From the NCBI RefSeq assembly GCF_025464955.1, contig NZ_JAODNM010000033.1:1-64000 (forward strand): a DNA stretch of 64,000 nucleotides. The letters run 5' to 3'. Below the pieces are notes generated by a model, which saw nothing but the letters and a program-made list of their open reading frames with translations, made no database searches and was not told the origin of the DNA. Both the position numbers and the translations under genes were made by a program. This DNA is from Amycolatopsis sp. Its GTDB lineage: Bacteria > Actinomycetota > Actinomycetes > Mycobacteriales > Pseudonocardiaceae. Below, in pieces: positions 26,398-35,977 of the stretch. Position 1 is the stretch's first letter; each line of letters starts with the position of its first letter.

Positions 26398-27522
26398 TCA
26401 CCGCTGGCGTTCCACATCGGAGGACACGAACAGCAGCCCCTTGGGGTTGCCGAAACCCGATCCGAAGACCGCGACGGCACCGGTGTTCAGATCCAGGCTG
26501 CCCAACGCCGCGGGCGTAGGCGACCCGCTGGGTACCGAGACAAAGGCTTGGCCATCGCGGAACGGCCCGTCGATGGCGATCACCCTGTTGTTGGCGCTGT
26601 CGACGACATACAGCGTGCCTCGCCCGCCGGAGGTGAACACGGTGTCGTCGACCTGGGTCTTCAGCGACAGCACATCGGCTCGCTGCGTCCGCTTTCCGGG
26701 GTGGGAAAGGAAAACCAGTTGACCGTCGCCTTGGCTGTCGAGCAGCAGATCCCCTCCGCGGCGCGGGACCGACCGCGGCACCACCTCACTGGAGTCCGGG
26801 TCCGACAGGTTGAGCTTGACCGGTTTCCCCGTCACCACGTCGGTGGCGACCGCGTTGTCGGCGAGCACGGGTGTCAAGGTGGCTTTGCCGTCGGACAGCT
26901 TCGCGGTGTAGAGCGCCGGCCGGCTGTAGGTGGTGCCATTCGCGTCGGCGGCCGGCGCGGACGCGGTGATGAACACCGTCCCGTTACGGACCACGACACT
27001 GTCGGTACCGCCGCCGTGCGGCAACGGGCTCGGATTGTACTGGTAGTGCTGGACCTCGGTGCGCTTGTCGCCGCCGTCGCGACGGGCGTTCCCCCGCGGT
27101 GAGATCGTGTACAGACTGCTGTTGCCGTCCTCGTTGGCCGTCGCGATGACCCGGTCTCGCGTCGGGTCCGCGCCGAGGCCGTCGATCTTGCCGGTCAGAT
27201 TCCACTGGGCGACCTGCTTGCCCCGCAAGTCGTACTCCACGACGGTGCTGTCGGCCCGCCCGGAGGGCGCAGGCTCCCCTTTGGCGCCGACGCCGTTCTG
27301 GTAACCGACGAACAGATGGTCGCCCAACCTGGCGATGTCGTCCGGACCGACGACAGCCGAATCCTTGCTCAGTGCGAAAACCTTGGCCGAGAACCCGGCG
27401 GGCAGAATGATCCCGGCGTCGGCTGTCCGGACGGCGGCCGTGGCGTTCGGCACCCCCAGAACCGCCGAGAGGAGCACCGTCGCGGCGACGGTGGCCGTGC
27501 GTCCATTCTTCACGAAAGTCAT
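26398..27522 (-). CDS. secreted beta-propeller-like protein, function unknown
   Basis: 374 aa, RBS GGAGAGGG before ATG 27522, signal peptide 1-29 (cut near ATAAVR). Repeating blade-like units: DDIARLGDHLFVGYQNGVGA, STVVEYDLRGKQVAQWNLTG, RVIATANEDGNSSLYTISP, PALYTAKLSDGKATLTPVLA, GQLVFLSHPGKRTQRADVLS and GTLYVVDSANNRVIAIDGPF. This suggests a six-bladed NHL/SMP-30-like propeller. No catalytic site identified. It may bind a ligand or a surface glycan. Confidence 0.75.
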   Translation of the reverse strand: MTFVKNGRTATVAATVLLSAVLGVPNATAAVRTADAGIILPAGFSAKVFALSKDSAVVGPDDIARLGDHLFVGYQNGVGAKGEPAPSGRADSTVVEYDLRGKQVAQWNLTGKIDGLGADPTRDRVIATANEDGNSSLYTISPRGNARRDGGDKRTEVQHYQYNPSPLPHGGGTDSVVVRNGTVFITASAPAADANGTTYSRPALYTAKLSDGKATLTPVLADNAVATDVVTGKPVKLNLSDPDSSEVVPRSVPRRGGDLLLDSQGDGQLVFLSHPGKRTQRADVLSLKTQVDDTVFTSGGRGTLYVVDSANNRVIAIDGPFRDGQAFVSVPSGSPTPAALGSLDLNTGAVAVFGSGFGNPKGLLFVSSDVERQR

Positions 27523-27746
27523 AGAACAACCCTCTCCAAAAAAGATCCGTGCAGGCGCACCCGGTTATACTCACCTGTCCTCGTGACGTATTCACGTCGA
27601 CAACCTGGACACCGGGTGAACACGTTTGGGATTTCGCCGAGGTCGGAGCTTATTTTCGGGTCAGGAATCGACCACGCGAAGAACAATCCTGAATGGACTC
27701 GGATCAAAGCTGAACCACTTAGGACAGTCGGATACCACAGGTGCTG

Positions 27747-28592
27747 TCAGCGGCCGCGCGGCGGCAACGAGATCACGTCGTGGTCGTCGTCCGGCGCGAC
27801 GTCAGGACGGTCCATACCGGGAGAAAGCCAACGCCGCGGTGTCAGCGCGGAGGCGACCCGCCGTCGGAAGCCGCTGCGGTTTCGGGCCGCGGCAATGGTT
27901 CCGCGGCGGAGCTCGGCGACGTCGGGAAGTGACAGCGGACTCAGGTTCCATCCGGTGGCCATGGTCAGCAGACGATCGGCCAGTGCCGGGTTGCGGGCCA
28001 ATACCGGTCCATGCAGATAGGTGCCGACAATGTTGCCGTGGACCACGCCTTCACCACCATCACCGTTACCGGTTCCCCTTTTCACCCTGGCCAGCGGCGA
28101 GATTCCCGTACCCAGCCGAGTTCTTCCCTGATGGTTCTCGAATCCCGTCAACACCGGATCCGCCAAGCCGACCTCGGGCAGCGCCTGGGTGACGATTTCA
28201 CCGATGGCGCGCCGCGGTGCCGGCGTGGTGGTGAGATCCAGCACGCCGAGACCGGACACTGCGCGACCCTCCTCATCAACAGCCGCGGTACCCAGGATCT
28301 GCAGACCCGCACATACCGCGAGCACAACCGCTCCACCATCGACCGCGGCAGGAAACGCGCTACCGGCGAGAAGTCGGCTGGCCTCGGCCTGCGCGATGTC
28401 CTCCCCGCCGCCGAGCAGGTAGATGTCGCAGCCGGCCGGCACCTTCATCCCGGCGACCACTTCGGTCAACTCGGCGCGGTGTCCGCGCGCGCGGAGGCGT
28501 TCGACGAGTACCGTCGCGTTGCCCCGATCTCCGTACGTGCCAAGCAGATCGGGAAACAGCAGCACAATGCGAACCGCGGACTCAGTGCCCAT
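27747..28592 (-). CDS. gatD: GatD, lipid II isoglutaminyl synthase glutaminase subunit
   Basis: 281 aa. CobB/CobQ-type class I glutamine amidotransferase: LLFPDLLGTYGDRGNATVLV, DIYLLGGGEDIAQAEA, nucleophile Cys94 in LAVCAGLQILG, FENHQGRT and catalytic His194 in VGTYLHGPVLARNP. Supplies ammonia to MurT, which amidates the D-glutamate of lipid II. Start overlaps the MurT 3' end by 11 bases, as in other murT-gatD operons. The C-terminal 60-residue extension is basic and less conserved. Confidence 0.93.
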   Translation of the reverse strand: MGTESAVRIVLLFPDLLGTYGDRGNATVLVERLRARGHRAELTEVVAGMKVPAGCDIYLLGGGEDIAQAEASRLLAGSAFPAAVDGGAVVLAVCAGLQILGTAAVDEEGRAVSGLGVLDLTTTPAPRRAIGEIVTQALPEVGLADPVLTGFENHQGRTRLGTGISPLARVKRGTGNGDGGEGVVHGNIVGTYLHGPVLARNPALADRLLTMATGWNLSPLSLPDVAELRRGTIAAARNRSGFRRRVASALTPRRWLSPGMDRPDVAPDDDHDVISLPPRGR

Positions 28593-29961
28593 CGGAGAGT
28601 GCCCCCAAAGTGTTGCGCAACTGCGCGAAACTCGTGTAGTCCGCGATGAGCGTCACCGGCCCCGCGGGTACGGTTTCCAACGCGGCCGGAGAGTCTGCGA
28701 TGGTGAGGTGATCAACGCCGGCATAGCTCAGTCGAACACCGAGATCGGCGGCCCGAGCGCCGGACGCGATCACGAGCCTCCCGCGGAGGCGGTCGAAATT
28801 CACGTCGTAGAGCCACGAGGTGTCACGGCCGTCGGCCTCGCCGGCATTGATGGAGATGATCACCGGGGTGCGGTCGGCGCACACCAGGTTCAAGGTCGCG
28901 GCCCATCCGGCCGGGTTCTTCGCCAGAACCAGTTGCACCTCGTGCTCGCCGACGCCGAGCGTGCGATAGCGGCCCGCCGCCTCCGTCACTGACGACAGCG
29001 CCACCGAAGCTTTCTCCGCCGCCACACCTAACGTGTAAGCCGCGGCAACCGCCATCGCCGCGTTCGCGCGGTTGACCACGCCGGGTACGTTGACCTGCAA
29101 CGGAACCAAGCTGCCGTCGTACATCACCAAAGGCCCACCCAACTCGTCTCCGCCCGGGCTGCGCATTTCGTTGTGCGAGAGCCACCACTGCGGCAGCGGG
29201 CGGAAGAGACCGCACCGCGTGCACTGCCAATGCAGATCGTCGGCGTCGTCAGCGGAAAGCCGGTGCCCGCAGTGCGGACACGTACGGGCATCTTCGTTGA
29301 GCCCGGTGCCCGCGGCCACCCACACGACGTTGGCGAACGAAGTCGCGATCGAGACCACGTACGGGTCATCGCAGTTCGCGACGACCACGAGGTCCGGAAA
29401 CGTGTCGGCCAGGCGGCGGAGCGCTATCGCGGTGCGGCGGATCTCGCCGGCCCGGTCCAGCTGATCACGCGTGAGATTGAGCAGCACCAGCACAGCCGGG
29501 GCCGTCTGCGCGACCGCTTGCGGCAGATAGAGCTCGTCGATCTCGACGACGGCGGTGGGGGCCTTGGACGTCGCCAGCGCGGTGGTCACCCCGTCGAGCA
29601 TGTTCGCGCCGTCGGAATTGCTCGTCACCGCTCCCGCCGACCGCATCGCGGCCGCCAGCAACGCGGTGGTCGTCGTCTTGCCGTTGGTACCGGAGACCAG
29701 CACGACCCGACGCCCCGCGGAGAGCTCCCGGAGGATGCCGGGATACACCACCAAAGCCACGCGGCCGCCGATCATGCCACCGCCGAACCCGAACAGGCGT
29801 GACGCGCGCACGGCCCACACACCGGCGCGCAGCGCGACCCGGCCACGCCACGAGACCTTCATCGTCCCCGGTGTGGTCGGTTCACCGGCGGCCCCGGGCG
29901 CTTGCACCGGCCTTGCCGGAGCGCTCAGATGCTCGGTACTCACGAGGTGTTCACAACTCAC
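28582..29961 (-). CDS. murT: MurT, lipid II isoglutaminyl synthase ligase subunit
   Basis: 459 aa. Mur-ligase ATP loop VVLVSGTNGKTTTTALLAAA (P-loop 91-98), central VVEIDELYLPQ and LNLTRDQLDR, and the MurT-specific ribbon-type Zn site CPHCG...CTRCG (Cys 228, 231, 247, 250). C-terminal DUF1727 domain with INAGEADGRDTSWLYDVNFD. With GatD it converts lipid II D-Glu to D-isoglutamine in the cytoplasm. Start uncertain: GTG 29961 or GTG 29943. A small membrane protein lies 33 bases upstream. Confidence 0.94.
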   Translation of the reverse strand: MSCEHLVSTEHLSAPARPVQAPGAAGEPTTPGTMKVSWRGRVALRAGVWAVRASRLFGFGGGMIGGRVALVVYPGILRELSAGRRVVLVSGTNGKTTTTALLAAAMRSAGAVTSNSDGANMLDGVTTALATSKAPTAVVEIDELYLPQAVAQTAPAVLVLLNLTRDQLDRAGEIRRTAIALRRLADTFPDLVVVANCDDPYVVSIATSFANVVWVAAGTGLNEDARTCPHCGHRLSADDADDLHWQCTRCGLFRPLPQWWLSHNEMRSPGGDELGGPLVMYDGSLVPLQVNVPGVVNRANAAMAVAAAYTLGVAAEKASVALSSVTEAAGRYRTLGVGEHEVQLVLAKNPAGWAATLNLVCADRTPVIISINAGEADGRDTSWLYDVNFDRLRGRLVIASGARAADLGVRLSYAGVDHLTIADSPAALETVPAGPVTLIADYTSFAQLRNTLGALSDGH

Positions 29962-29994
29962 GCCATACCCATCTTCATCATTGACCGCCCGCGA

Positions 29995-30210
29995 TCACGA
30001 AAATTCTTCATGATTCACCTGAAGAGCGGGCTCGGAATGTTCGACGACCACCGCGCCGATTACGTCGAGGCTCGAGTGACCGGCAGCTTCGGGTTTCACG
30101 GAGCTCCGGCTCACGATCGGCCCGCTCCCGGCCAGGCGGAATCCCCACACCATGATGACCACCAGCGCACAACCGAGAACCGACAACACCACTACAGAAG
30201 TCGTCGTCAC
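29995..30210 (-). CDS. small single-pass membrane protein
   Basis: 71 aa from GTG: TTTSVVVLSVLGCALVVIMV gives one strong N-terminal helix (4-28), followed by a hydrophilic tail with acidic end. On the same strand, 33 bases before murT, so probably co-transcribed. Not recognised. Might help localise the MurT/GatD pair, which is purely inference from position. Confidence 0.5.
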   Translation of the reverse strand: MTTTSVVVLSVLGCALVVIMVWGFRLAGSGPIVSRSSVKPEAAGHSSLDVIGAVVVEHSEPALQVNHEEFS

Positions 30211-30369
30211 AAGCTCGAAGATAGATAAATCATCCTGAGTAGACGCTGAGTGATCACTAACCCGATCCGGCGGGCATGCCGGATTGCAGGTAATTGGTTC
30301 GGTTCACCAGGGACAGCGGAAGGTAAACTATCGCTGCCGGGCAGGGAATGGTATTCCCGATCACCACCG

Positions 30370-31119
30370 TCACGAGAGCATCGTGGATTTGCCGTCCGGC
30401 GGCGTCTCGAGGCGGTAACCATGACCGCGCAGGGTGGAAATGGTGGGTGTTTCGAGCGGGGTGGAGCCCGCGGATTCGTCAGCCAGACGTCGACGCAGGG
30501 CAGCCATCGTGACGTCGAGGGTTTTCGTCGAGCCGAACCAGTTCTCGTCCCACACCTCGGCCATGAGGTCCTCGCGGGTCACCGCTGTGTCCGGTCGGCG
30601 GGCCAGCGCGGTGAGCAGGTCGAACTCCTTGGGCCGCAGATCGACTTCGCGCCCGGCCAGCAAGCACCGCCGCGCGGCGACATCGAGCACGAGATCGCCG
30701 AGCCGGATCGGGTCCGATCCGGCCGGGACGGCCGGTTGGCGCCGCAACTGCGCTCGCAACCGGGCGAGAAGCACGGTAAGTGTGACGGGTTTGACCAGGT
30801 AGTCATCGGCGCCGGCGTCGAGCCCGACGACGATGTCGATGTCGTCGGCGCGGGCGGTCAGAATGATGATCAGCAGGTTGGGGTGTTCACCTCGCAGCGC
30901 GCGTGCCACCTCGACGCCGTCGGTGTCGGGCAGTCCGAGGTCGAGCAGCACGACGTCGGGGGCGGCCAGCCGGGCCTGGGTCAGCCCGCTTTCGCCGGTC
31001 CGGGACCAGTGCGCGTGGTAACCGCTGGCGAGCAGCCCGGCGTGCAGGTTCCGGCCGATGGTCGGGTCGTCTTCGATGACGAGGATGTCGACGCCCTCGG
31101 CAGCACGATGCGGGCTCAT
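30370..31119 (-). CDS. OmpR/PhoB-family response regulator
   Basis: 249 aa from ATG 31119. Receiver domain 10-125 with IEDDP acidic pair, phospho-acceptor Asp60 (VVLLDLGLPD), LTARADD and Lys110 (DDYLVKP). Winged-helix domain about 145-240 (VDLRPKEFDLLTALARRPDT, VDVTMAALRRRLADE-like, STLRGHGYRLE). Last gene of the lipoprotein-ABC-ABC-permease operon. Its kinase is most likely the divergently encoded gene at 35978, seven kilobases away on the other side of the transporter. Confidence 0.94.
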   Translation of the reverse strand: MSPHRAAEGVDILVIEDDPTIGRNLHAGLLASGYHAHWSRTGESGLTQARLAAPDVVLLDLGLPDTDGVEVARALRGEHPNLLIIILTARADDIDIVVGLDAGADDYLVKPVTLTVLLARLRAQLRRQPAVPAGSDPIRLGDLVLDVAARRCLLAGREVDLRPKEFDLLTALARRPDTAVTREDLMAEVWDENWFGSTKTLDVTMAALRRRLADESAGSTPLETPTISTLRGHGYRLETPPDGKSTMLS

Positions 31120-31171
31120 GAAACGGATCGTAGCCAGCTGACCCGGTATCGCGAGTCGGCGGTTCGGGCGG

Positions 31172-33823
31172 TCATAGGTCACGCAGTTCTTCCACGGCCG
31201 GACGGGTCGAAGCGCGCGCGCTGATCAGGGCTGCGACCGTGAGGGCGACGACCACGGCGACCGCGGTGCCTGCCAGGTAGGTCCACGGGACCGCGATGCT
31301 CGAGGGCGGCGGATCGAAGACACCGGTCAACACCGTCACGAGCATCCGTGACAGGCCCCACGCGATGACAGCGCCGCCGAGCAGCCCGCCGACGCTCAGC
31401 AGGAATCCTTCGCTCAGGACCAGCCCGCGGAGTTGACGGCGATTCGCGCCGAGCACGGACATGATCGCGAGGCTCCGGCGCCGTTCGGCCAGCCCGACGG
31501 CCAATACGATCCCGCCCGCGCCGGCCGCGAGCAGGACGGCGAACATCAGTTCCAGCTGGGTGAGACCGTGCAGATTGACCGATGTGAGGCTCGAGCCCAC
31601 CTGTGCCCTGGTCTGGGTGAGGTCGGTGATCGCCGCGGTGGTTCCGAGCCGGGACCGCAGCGCCGCGGCGACTCCGGTTTGGTCGGTTCCGCCGGTATCG
31701 ACGAGAAATGCGCTGACCGAGTCCGACCCGGCGGCCTGCGCCAGATAGTCAGCGTTGGCGACGAAGAAGCTGTCCTTGGGCGCGGTCGGAAACTCCTTCA
31801 CGATCCCGACATAGTGAAACGGGACAGTCCGCAGTGTTTTCGTCCTGCTGTCCTGCACCCGAAGGTTGATGAGGTCGCCAGGGGCGAGCTGGAAGTCCTT
31901 GACGGTTTCGGCACTGACCAGGATCGAATCCGGTTGCCGGGTGAGGGTGGTCATCAGGTCGGTCGCCGTGCCGCCCTGGAAGTAAGCGTCCTGCAAAGCG
32001 GTCGCCTGGGTGATGGTCCCCGGCCGGATTCCATAGAGGTCCTGCAGGTCGGCGCCGACGTAGGCGAAGCGATGCTGGACCGGCTCGACGTGGCGCACGC
32101 CCGGAACGGCCTGCAGCTGCTCCGCGGACGACGGTCCGACCTGGGCACCGGCGGGCTCGGTCACGGTGACGTCCGCGCCGTTGGTGAGCTGGGCGTCGGC
32201 CTCGGCCTGCTGCTGATAGGTGCTGTTGAACACCGCGGTGGACGCGGCGAAGGACAGGGCCAGCGCGAGCAGGACGATGGCGCGGGCGAGAGTCCGGCGC
32301 TGCCGGGACAGACTCGCCGCTCCGGGACGGGACAGACGGCCGGCCAGCGGGCGCAGAAGCCGCTCGAGCGGGCGGCGTCCGTGCGCCAAGGCCAACGCCA
32401 CCACGCGCCACAGCAGGCCCGCAGCCCCCAACCACAGCAGTGCCGGGCCGAGGAAAGCCCAGTACGACACCGAAATCGAGGCAACCCCCTCCGGTGCCAG
32501 CACCAAGGAATAGTCGTTACCGCTCGAGGCCCAGAAGACCACCAGCGACCCGCCGATGAGCAAGAAATCCAGGCCGGACTTCATCCACCAGGTCGCTCGC
32601 GGACGGCCGACGGCCTGGCGGGCCTGGATGACGCTACGACCGCGGAGGTCCGCGACAGCCGGGACCAGCACGGTCAGCGCCGTGATCAGCAGACCCGCGA
32701 CGAACGCGATGGCGAACCAGACCGCGGTCGCCGTGGGGCTGGTACCCGCGGGCGACGGCCCGAACGCGAACCTGCCTGCCGCGGCGGCGATACCGAGACC
32801 GAGGGCGCCGCCCGCGGCACCGACAAGGACAGCCTCGGCCACCGCGAGCCGGGCTACCGTGCGCGGCGCGTGGCCTCGGGTACGGAGCAACGCTTGCTCG
32901 GCCCGTCGACGATCCGCACCTGCACTGACCAACGCCGCCGTCAGCAACGCGGACACCACCACCCCGGGAAGTCCGAGGAACAGGAACAGCATCTGCGCGT
33001 AGGCGGCGTCGCCACGGGCGGCGTCCAACGCCGCGCCCAGGTTGTTGCCGACCAGCGCCGCGCCGGACAGCTGGGCTTCGAAGTTGTGCGCGGCGGCGAT
33101 CGTGGTCTGATACGCAGCAGCGGGGTCGTTGGACAAGGGCGCGTCGCGGTGGACGTGGAACTGGGTCGTCACGGTCCCGGTGGCCGGGGAGCCGGTAAAC
33201 GCGGCGAACATCGTCTCGGGAAGCAGCATGACGTTGTCCGGAGGCGCGGACGCCTGGGCTTGGGAGGGCGCCCCGACCTTCTGGAACAGCGAGTCCGCCT
33301 GGGGCAAATCGACGACGCCGTCGACGGTGACGATCAGGGGGTCCGCCCCGCTACGCCCGATGCTGACCTGGTCACCGGGGCGGACGTGCAGGTTCGAGGC
33401 GGTCTGCTGAGCGATGAGCACCCCGGTCGGTGACCCGCTGAGCTGCCGGACCTCGCCAGGGAAGGCGGCCGCATAGGTCCCTGACACACCGAGGATGACG
33501 CCGGGGCCGGTGGTCTGAGCGGTGCCGCCATTCGACGCCTGGAAGCCGGTCGTCCGTGACGTCCGGACGGTTTCCGTCGCCGCGACACCCGGGGTGCCCC
33601 GCAATCGCGCGAGCACGGTCGCGGGGTCCGCTCCGGGCTGCACCTCGACCTGCCAGTCGACCGCGACCGAGCGCAGGGCCCGCGCGGTCATGGTCGCCTG
33701 GGAAGCGGTGAGAAATGTCCCCAGTGCCGCGATCAGTGCCACCGCCAGCGAAATACCACCGGCGGTGGCGAGCAGGCGGCCTGCTCGCCGGGCCAACAGC
33801 CCGCGCAGCCACAGGATCGTCAT
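31172..33823 (-). CDS. ABC transporter permease, FtsX/MacB type
   Basis: 883 aa from ATG 33823, overlapping the ATPase stop by 4 bases. Ten or so membrane helices: one N-terminal (13-38), large extracytoplasmic MacB_PCD-type domain, a first FtsX block (about 265-400: MLFLFLGLPGVVVSALLTAA, RTRGHAPRTVARLAVAEAVL), mid helices, a second periplasmic region and a final FtsX block (LTQLELMFAVLLAAGAGGIV, RRRSLAIMSVLGANRRQLRG, about 745-870). A fused two-halves permease typical of antimicrobial-peptide or lipoprotein-linked exporters. Confidence 0.9.
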   Translation of the reverse strand: MTILWLRGLLARRAGRLLATAGGISLAVALIAALGTFLTASQATMTARALRSVAVDWQVEVQPGADPATVLARLRGTPGVAATETVRTSRTTGFQASNGGTAQTTGPGVILGVSGTYAAAFPGEVRQLSGSPTGVLIAQQTASNLHVRPGDQVSIGRSGADPLIVTVDGVVDLPQADSLFQKVGAPSQAQASAPPDNVMLLPETMFAAFTGSPATGTVTTQFHVHRDAPLSNDPAAAYQTTIAAAHNFEAQLSGAALVGNNLGAALDAARGDAAYAQMLFLFLGLPGVVVSALLTAALVSAGADRRRAEQALLRTRGHAPRTVARLAVAEAVLVGAAGGALGLGIAAAAGRFAFGPSPAGTSPTATAVWFAIAFVAGLLITALTVLVPAVADLRGRSVIQARQAVGRPRATWWMKSGLDFLLIGGSLVVFWASSGNDYSLVLAPEGVASISVSYWAFLGPALLWLGAAGLLWRVVALALAHGRRPLERLLRPLAGRLSRPGAASLSRQRRTLARAIVLLALALSFAASTAVFNSTYQQQAEADAQLTNGADVTVTEPAGAQVGPSSAEQLQAVPGVRHVEPVQHRFAYVGADLQDLYGIRPGTITQATALQDAYFQGGTATDLMTTLTRQPDSILVSAETVKDFQLAPGDLINLRVQDSRTKTLRTVPFHYVGIVKEFPTAPKDSFFVANADYLAQAAGSDSVSAFLVDTGGTDQTGVAAALRSRLGTTAAITDLTQTRAQVGSSLTSVNLHGLTQLELMFAVLLAAGAGGIVLAVGLAERRRSLAIMSVLGANRRQLRGLVLSEGFLLSVGGLLGGAVIAWGLSRMLVTVLTGVFDPPPSSIAVPWTYLAGTAVAVVVALTVAALISARASTRPAVEELRDL

Positions 33824-34506
33824 GACCGCACCACCCCGGGCACCGTCGTGCGCAACCGGCCTTCGTGCATCGACCATTGCGTTTCCAGTCGTTCGGCGAC
33901 AGCTCGGTCGTGTGTGGTGACCACGAGCGCCGCGGCGAGATGGTCGGTCGCACCGAGCAGGGCGTCGAGCAGTCGCTGGCCGGCGGCGTGGTCGAGCTGA
34001 CCGGTGGGTTCGTCGGCCAGGACGAGCCGTGGGCGCTGCGCGAGAACGCGAGCCACGGCGACTCGCTGCGCCTGGCCGCCGGAGATCTCCTCCGGGAGCT
34101 TCGCCGCCAGATCCTCCACGCCCACCAGTTCCAACGCCTCGGTGACCCGCTGTGCGCAGTCGGCCCGGCCGATCCCTGCGATGACCAGTGGGAGCGCGAC
34201 GTTCTCCTCGACGTCGAGCGCGGGCAGCAGACTCGGGCTCTGGAACACCACCCCGATCTGGTGGGTGCGAGCACCGACGGCGGCCGGCAGCCCTGGCCAG
34301 CCGACGTTGCCCCGGGTCGGGCGTTCGAGACCGGCCAAGAGATGCAGCAGCGTCGACTTCCCCGAACCGGACGGCCCGGCGATCGCGATCCTGGCGCCTC
34401 CCGTCACGGTGCAACTCGTCCCGTGCACGGCGACGACAGCGGACGCCCCGGTTCCGAAAGTGCGCGACACCTCGTCGCAGACCACCAGTATTTCGGCCGC
34501 GCTCAT
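33820..34506 (-). CDS. ABC transporter ATP-binding protein (second)
   Basis: 228 aa. Walker A GPSGSGKST, Q-loop VVFQSPSLLPALDVEENVAL, signature ISGGQAQRVAVARVLAQRP, Walker B LVLADEPTG and H-loop VVTTHDRA. Belongs to the MacB/LolD subgroup that pairs with FtsX-type permeases. 4-base overlaps with both neighbours indicate strict translational coupling. Confidence 0.93.
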   Translation of the reverse strand: MSAAEILVVCDEVSRTFGTGASAVVAVHGTSCTVTGGARIAIAGPSGSGKSTLLHLLAGLERPTRGNVGWPGLPAAVGARTHQIGVVFQSPSLLPALDVEENVALPLVIAGIGRADCAQRVTEALELVGVEDLAAKLPEEISGGQAQRVAVARVLAQRPRLVLADEPTGQLDHAAGQRLLDALLGATDHLAAALVVTTHDRAVAERLETQWSMHEGRLRTTVPGVVRS

Positions 34507-35198
34507 GCGGTCACCGCTCCATCCTGCAAGGACACAACCCGATCAGCGATCGCCACGACGTCCGCGCTGTGGGTCACCACCAGAAGCCCGGTACCCCGGC
34601 TCGTGCGCTCACGCAGCAGGGACAGCACCTGCTGTTCGGTGCGGCCGTCGAGTTCGCCGGTCGGTTCGTCGGCGAGGATCACGTCGGGATCATTGGCCAG
34701 CGCGACCGCCAGCCCAGCACGCGCGAGCTCACCGCCGGACAGCTGGGTCGGCACGGCGCGGCCGCGACCGCTCAAGCCGACCTGCTCGATCAACTCGTCG
34801 ACGGCGACCCGGCTGCCCGCCCGGCGACCGGCGTACCGGGCGACCCTGATGTTGCTACGGACATCCAGGTGCGGCACCAGGTTCCGGGATTGCAGCAGCA
34901 CGCCGATCCGGTCGGCGCGGATCTTGGCGCGGTCGGACTCCTGGCGGTGGCTCAGTCGCTCACCGCCCACCCAGACCGTGCCTCCCGCGGGTTCGTCCAA
35001 GCCGGCCAGGCACGCGAGCAGGGTCGACTTGCCCGAACCGGACGGGCCGACCACCGCGACCGTCTCGCCGCGCTCGACGGTCAGGGAAACTCCGCGCAAA
35101 GCCAGGGTCTCGTCCTCCCCGGTGCGGAAGAACCGGTACAGCTCGCAAGCCCGCAGCGCCGGGTCGGACCCGTCCGCCGTCGTCGTGGCGACTGCCAT
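34503..35198 (-). CDS. ABC transporter ATP-binding protein (first)
   Basis: 231 aa from ATG 35198, sharing one base with the lipoprotein stop. Walker A GPSGSGKST, Q-loop LLQSRNLVPHLDVRSNIRVA, signature LSGGELARAGLAVALANDPD, Walker B VILADEPTG and H-loop VVTHSADV. MacB/LolD-type. Two different ATPases with a single fused permease suggest an asymmetric ATPase heterodimer. Confidence 0.93.
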   Translation of the reverse strand: MAVATTTADGSDPALRACELYRFFRTGEDETLALRGVSLTVERGETVAVVGPSGSGKSTLLACLAGLDEPAGGTVWVGGERLSHRQESDRAKIRADRIGVLLQSRNLVPHLDVRSNIRVARYAGRRAGSRVAVDELIEQVGLSGRGRAVPTQLSGGELARAGLAVALANDPDVILADEPTGELDGRTEQQVLSLLRERTSRGTGLLVVTHSADVVAIADRVVSLQDGAVTA

Positions 35199-35815
35199 CA
35201 CTGCCACCGCAGCGAGTCGGTCACGGTGCGCCAAGGATCGACGTTGTCGGCGTTGGTCGGGCCGGACACAGTCAGATCCACCCGGGTGCCGGCGTGAAAG
35301 AAGACGTAGCGCTCGAACGCGTCCCGGACGACCTTGCCGGTGACCGGATTCGGCGGCGAGTCACCCTGGTAGGTCACCAGGACCGCGGATCCCGCCGGGC
35401 GGTCGACCATGGTTACCGCTCCGAGCGCGAACTTCGGTACCTGTCCTTTCCAGGACGCGACGTCGGAGGCGGTGACCGAAGCGGCCGTCGGTGCGGTCGC
35501 CGCCTTTACCGCGATTACCTGCACCTGGTTCAGCTTGTCAGTGAACGTCGTCGCCGCACCCGCGCCGGACGAGGCCCAGCCTTCCGGGATCTTCACGGTG
35601 AAACCTCCTCCCGGGGGCGCGAACGCCACATAAGCCTGGTTGTCGGGGATATCACCCGGTGGGTTGGTCTCGGTCGGCGCGGCCTGCCCCGATACCGGCG
35701 CCGAAGTCTGAGCGACCGAAGACGACGGTGCTTGCCCCGACGACCCCGAACACGCGGACAACGTCCACGCCGCGATCACGATTCCAGTGCTCAGCACCGC
35801 TTTCCCACCCGACAT
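35198..35815 (-). CDS. lipoprotein, first gene of the ABC/response-regulator operon
   Basis: 205 aa. Lipobox LSAC with Cys22 after a hydrophobic signal, Ser/Thr/Pro-rich linker to about 60, then a globular domain: YVAFAPPGGGFTVKIPEGWA, FTDKLNQVQVIAVKAATAPT, GSAVLVTYQGDSPPNPVTGK and RVDLTVSGPTNADNVDPWRT. Similar small lipoproteins accompany MacB-type transporters in actinomycetes, and probably act as an extracytoplasmic ligand or partner for the permease. Divergent from the sensor kinase. Confidence 0.85.
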   Translation of the reverse strand: MSGGKAVLSTGIVIAAWTLSACSGSSGQAPSSSVAQTSAPVSGQAAPTETNPPGDIPDNQAYVAFAPPGGGFTVKIPEGWASSGAGAATTFTDKLNQVQVIAVKAATAPTAASVTASDVASWKGQVPKFALGAVTMVDRPAGSAVLVTYQGDSPPNPVTGKVVRDAFERYVFFHAGTRVDLTVSGPTNADNVDPWRTVTDSLRWQ

Positions 35816-35977
35816 GACACCTCCACCTCCGCACCCGCTACCGACGTGATCACGCTAGGAACCCAGTGGCCAAAGGAGTCGCCCAAGAGGGTTCGAGGAG
35901 GGCAAAAACGAACACGCCCAAGGCCACCGGCGAACTCCTTGTGCCGCGCGGCGAGGGCAGGCGGTCATGATGGGTCC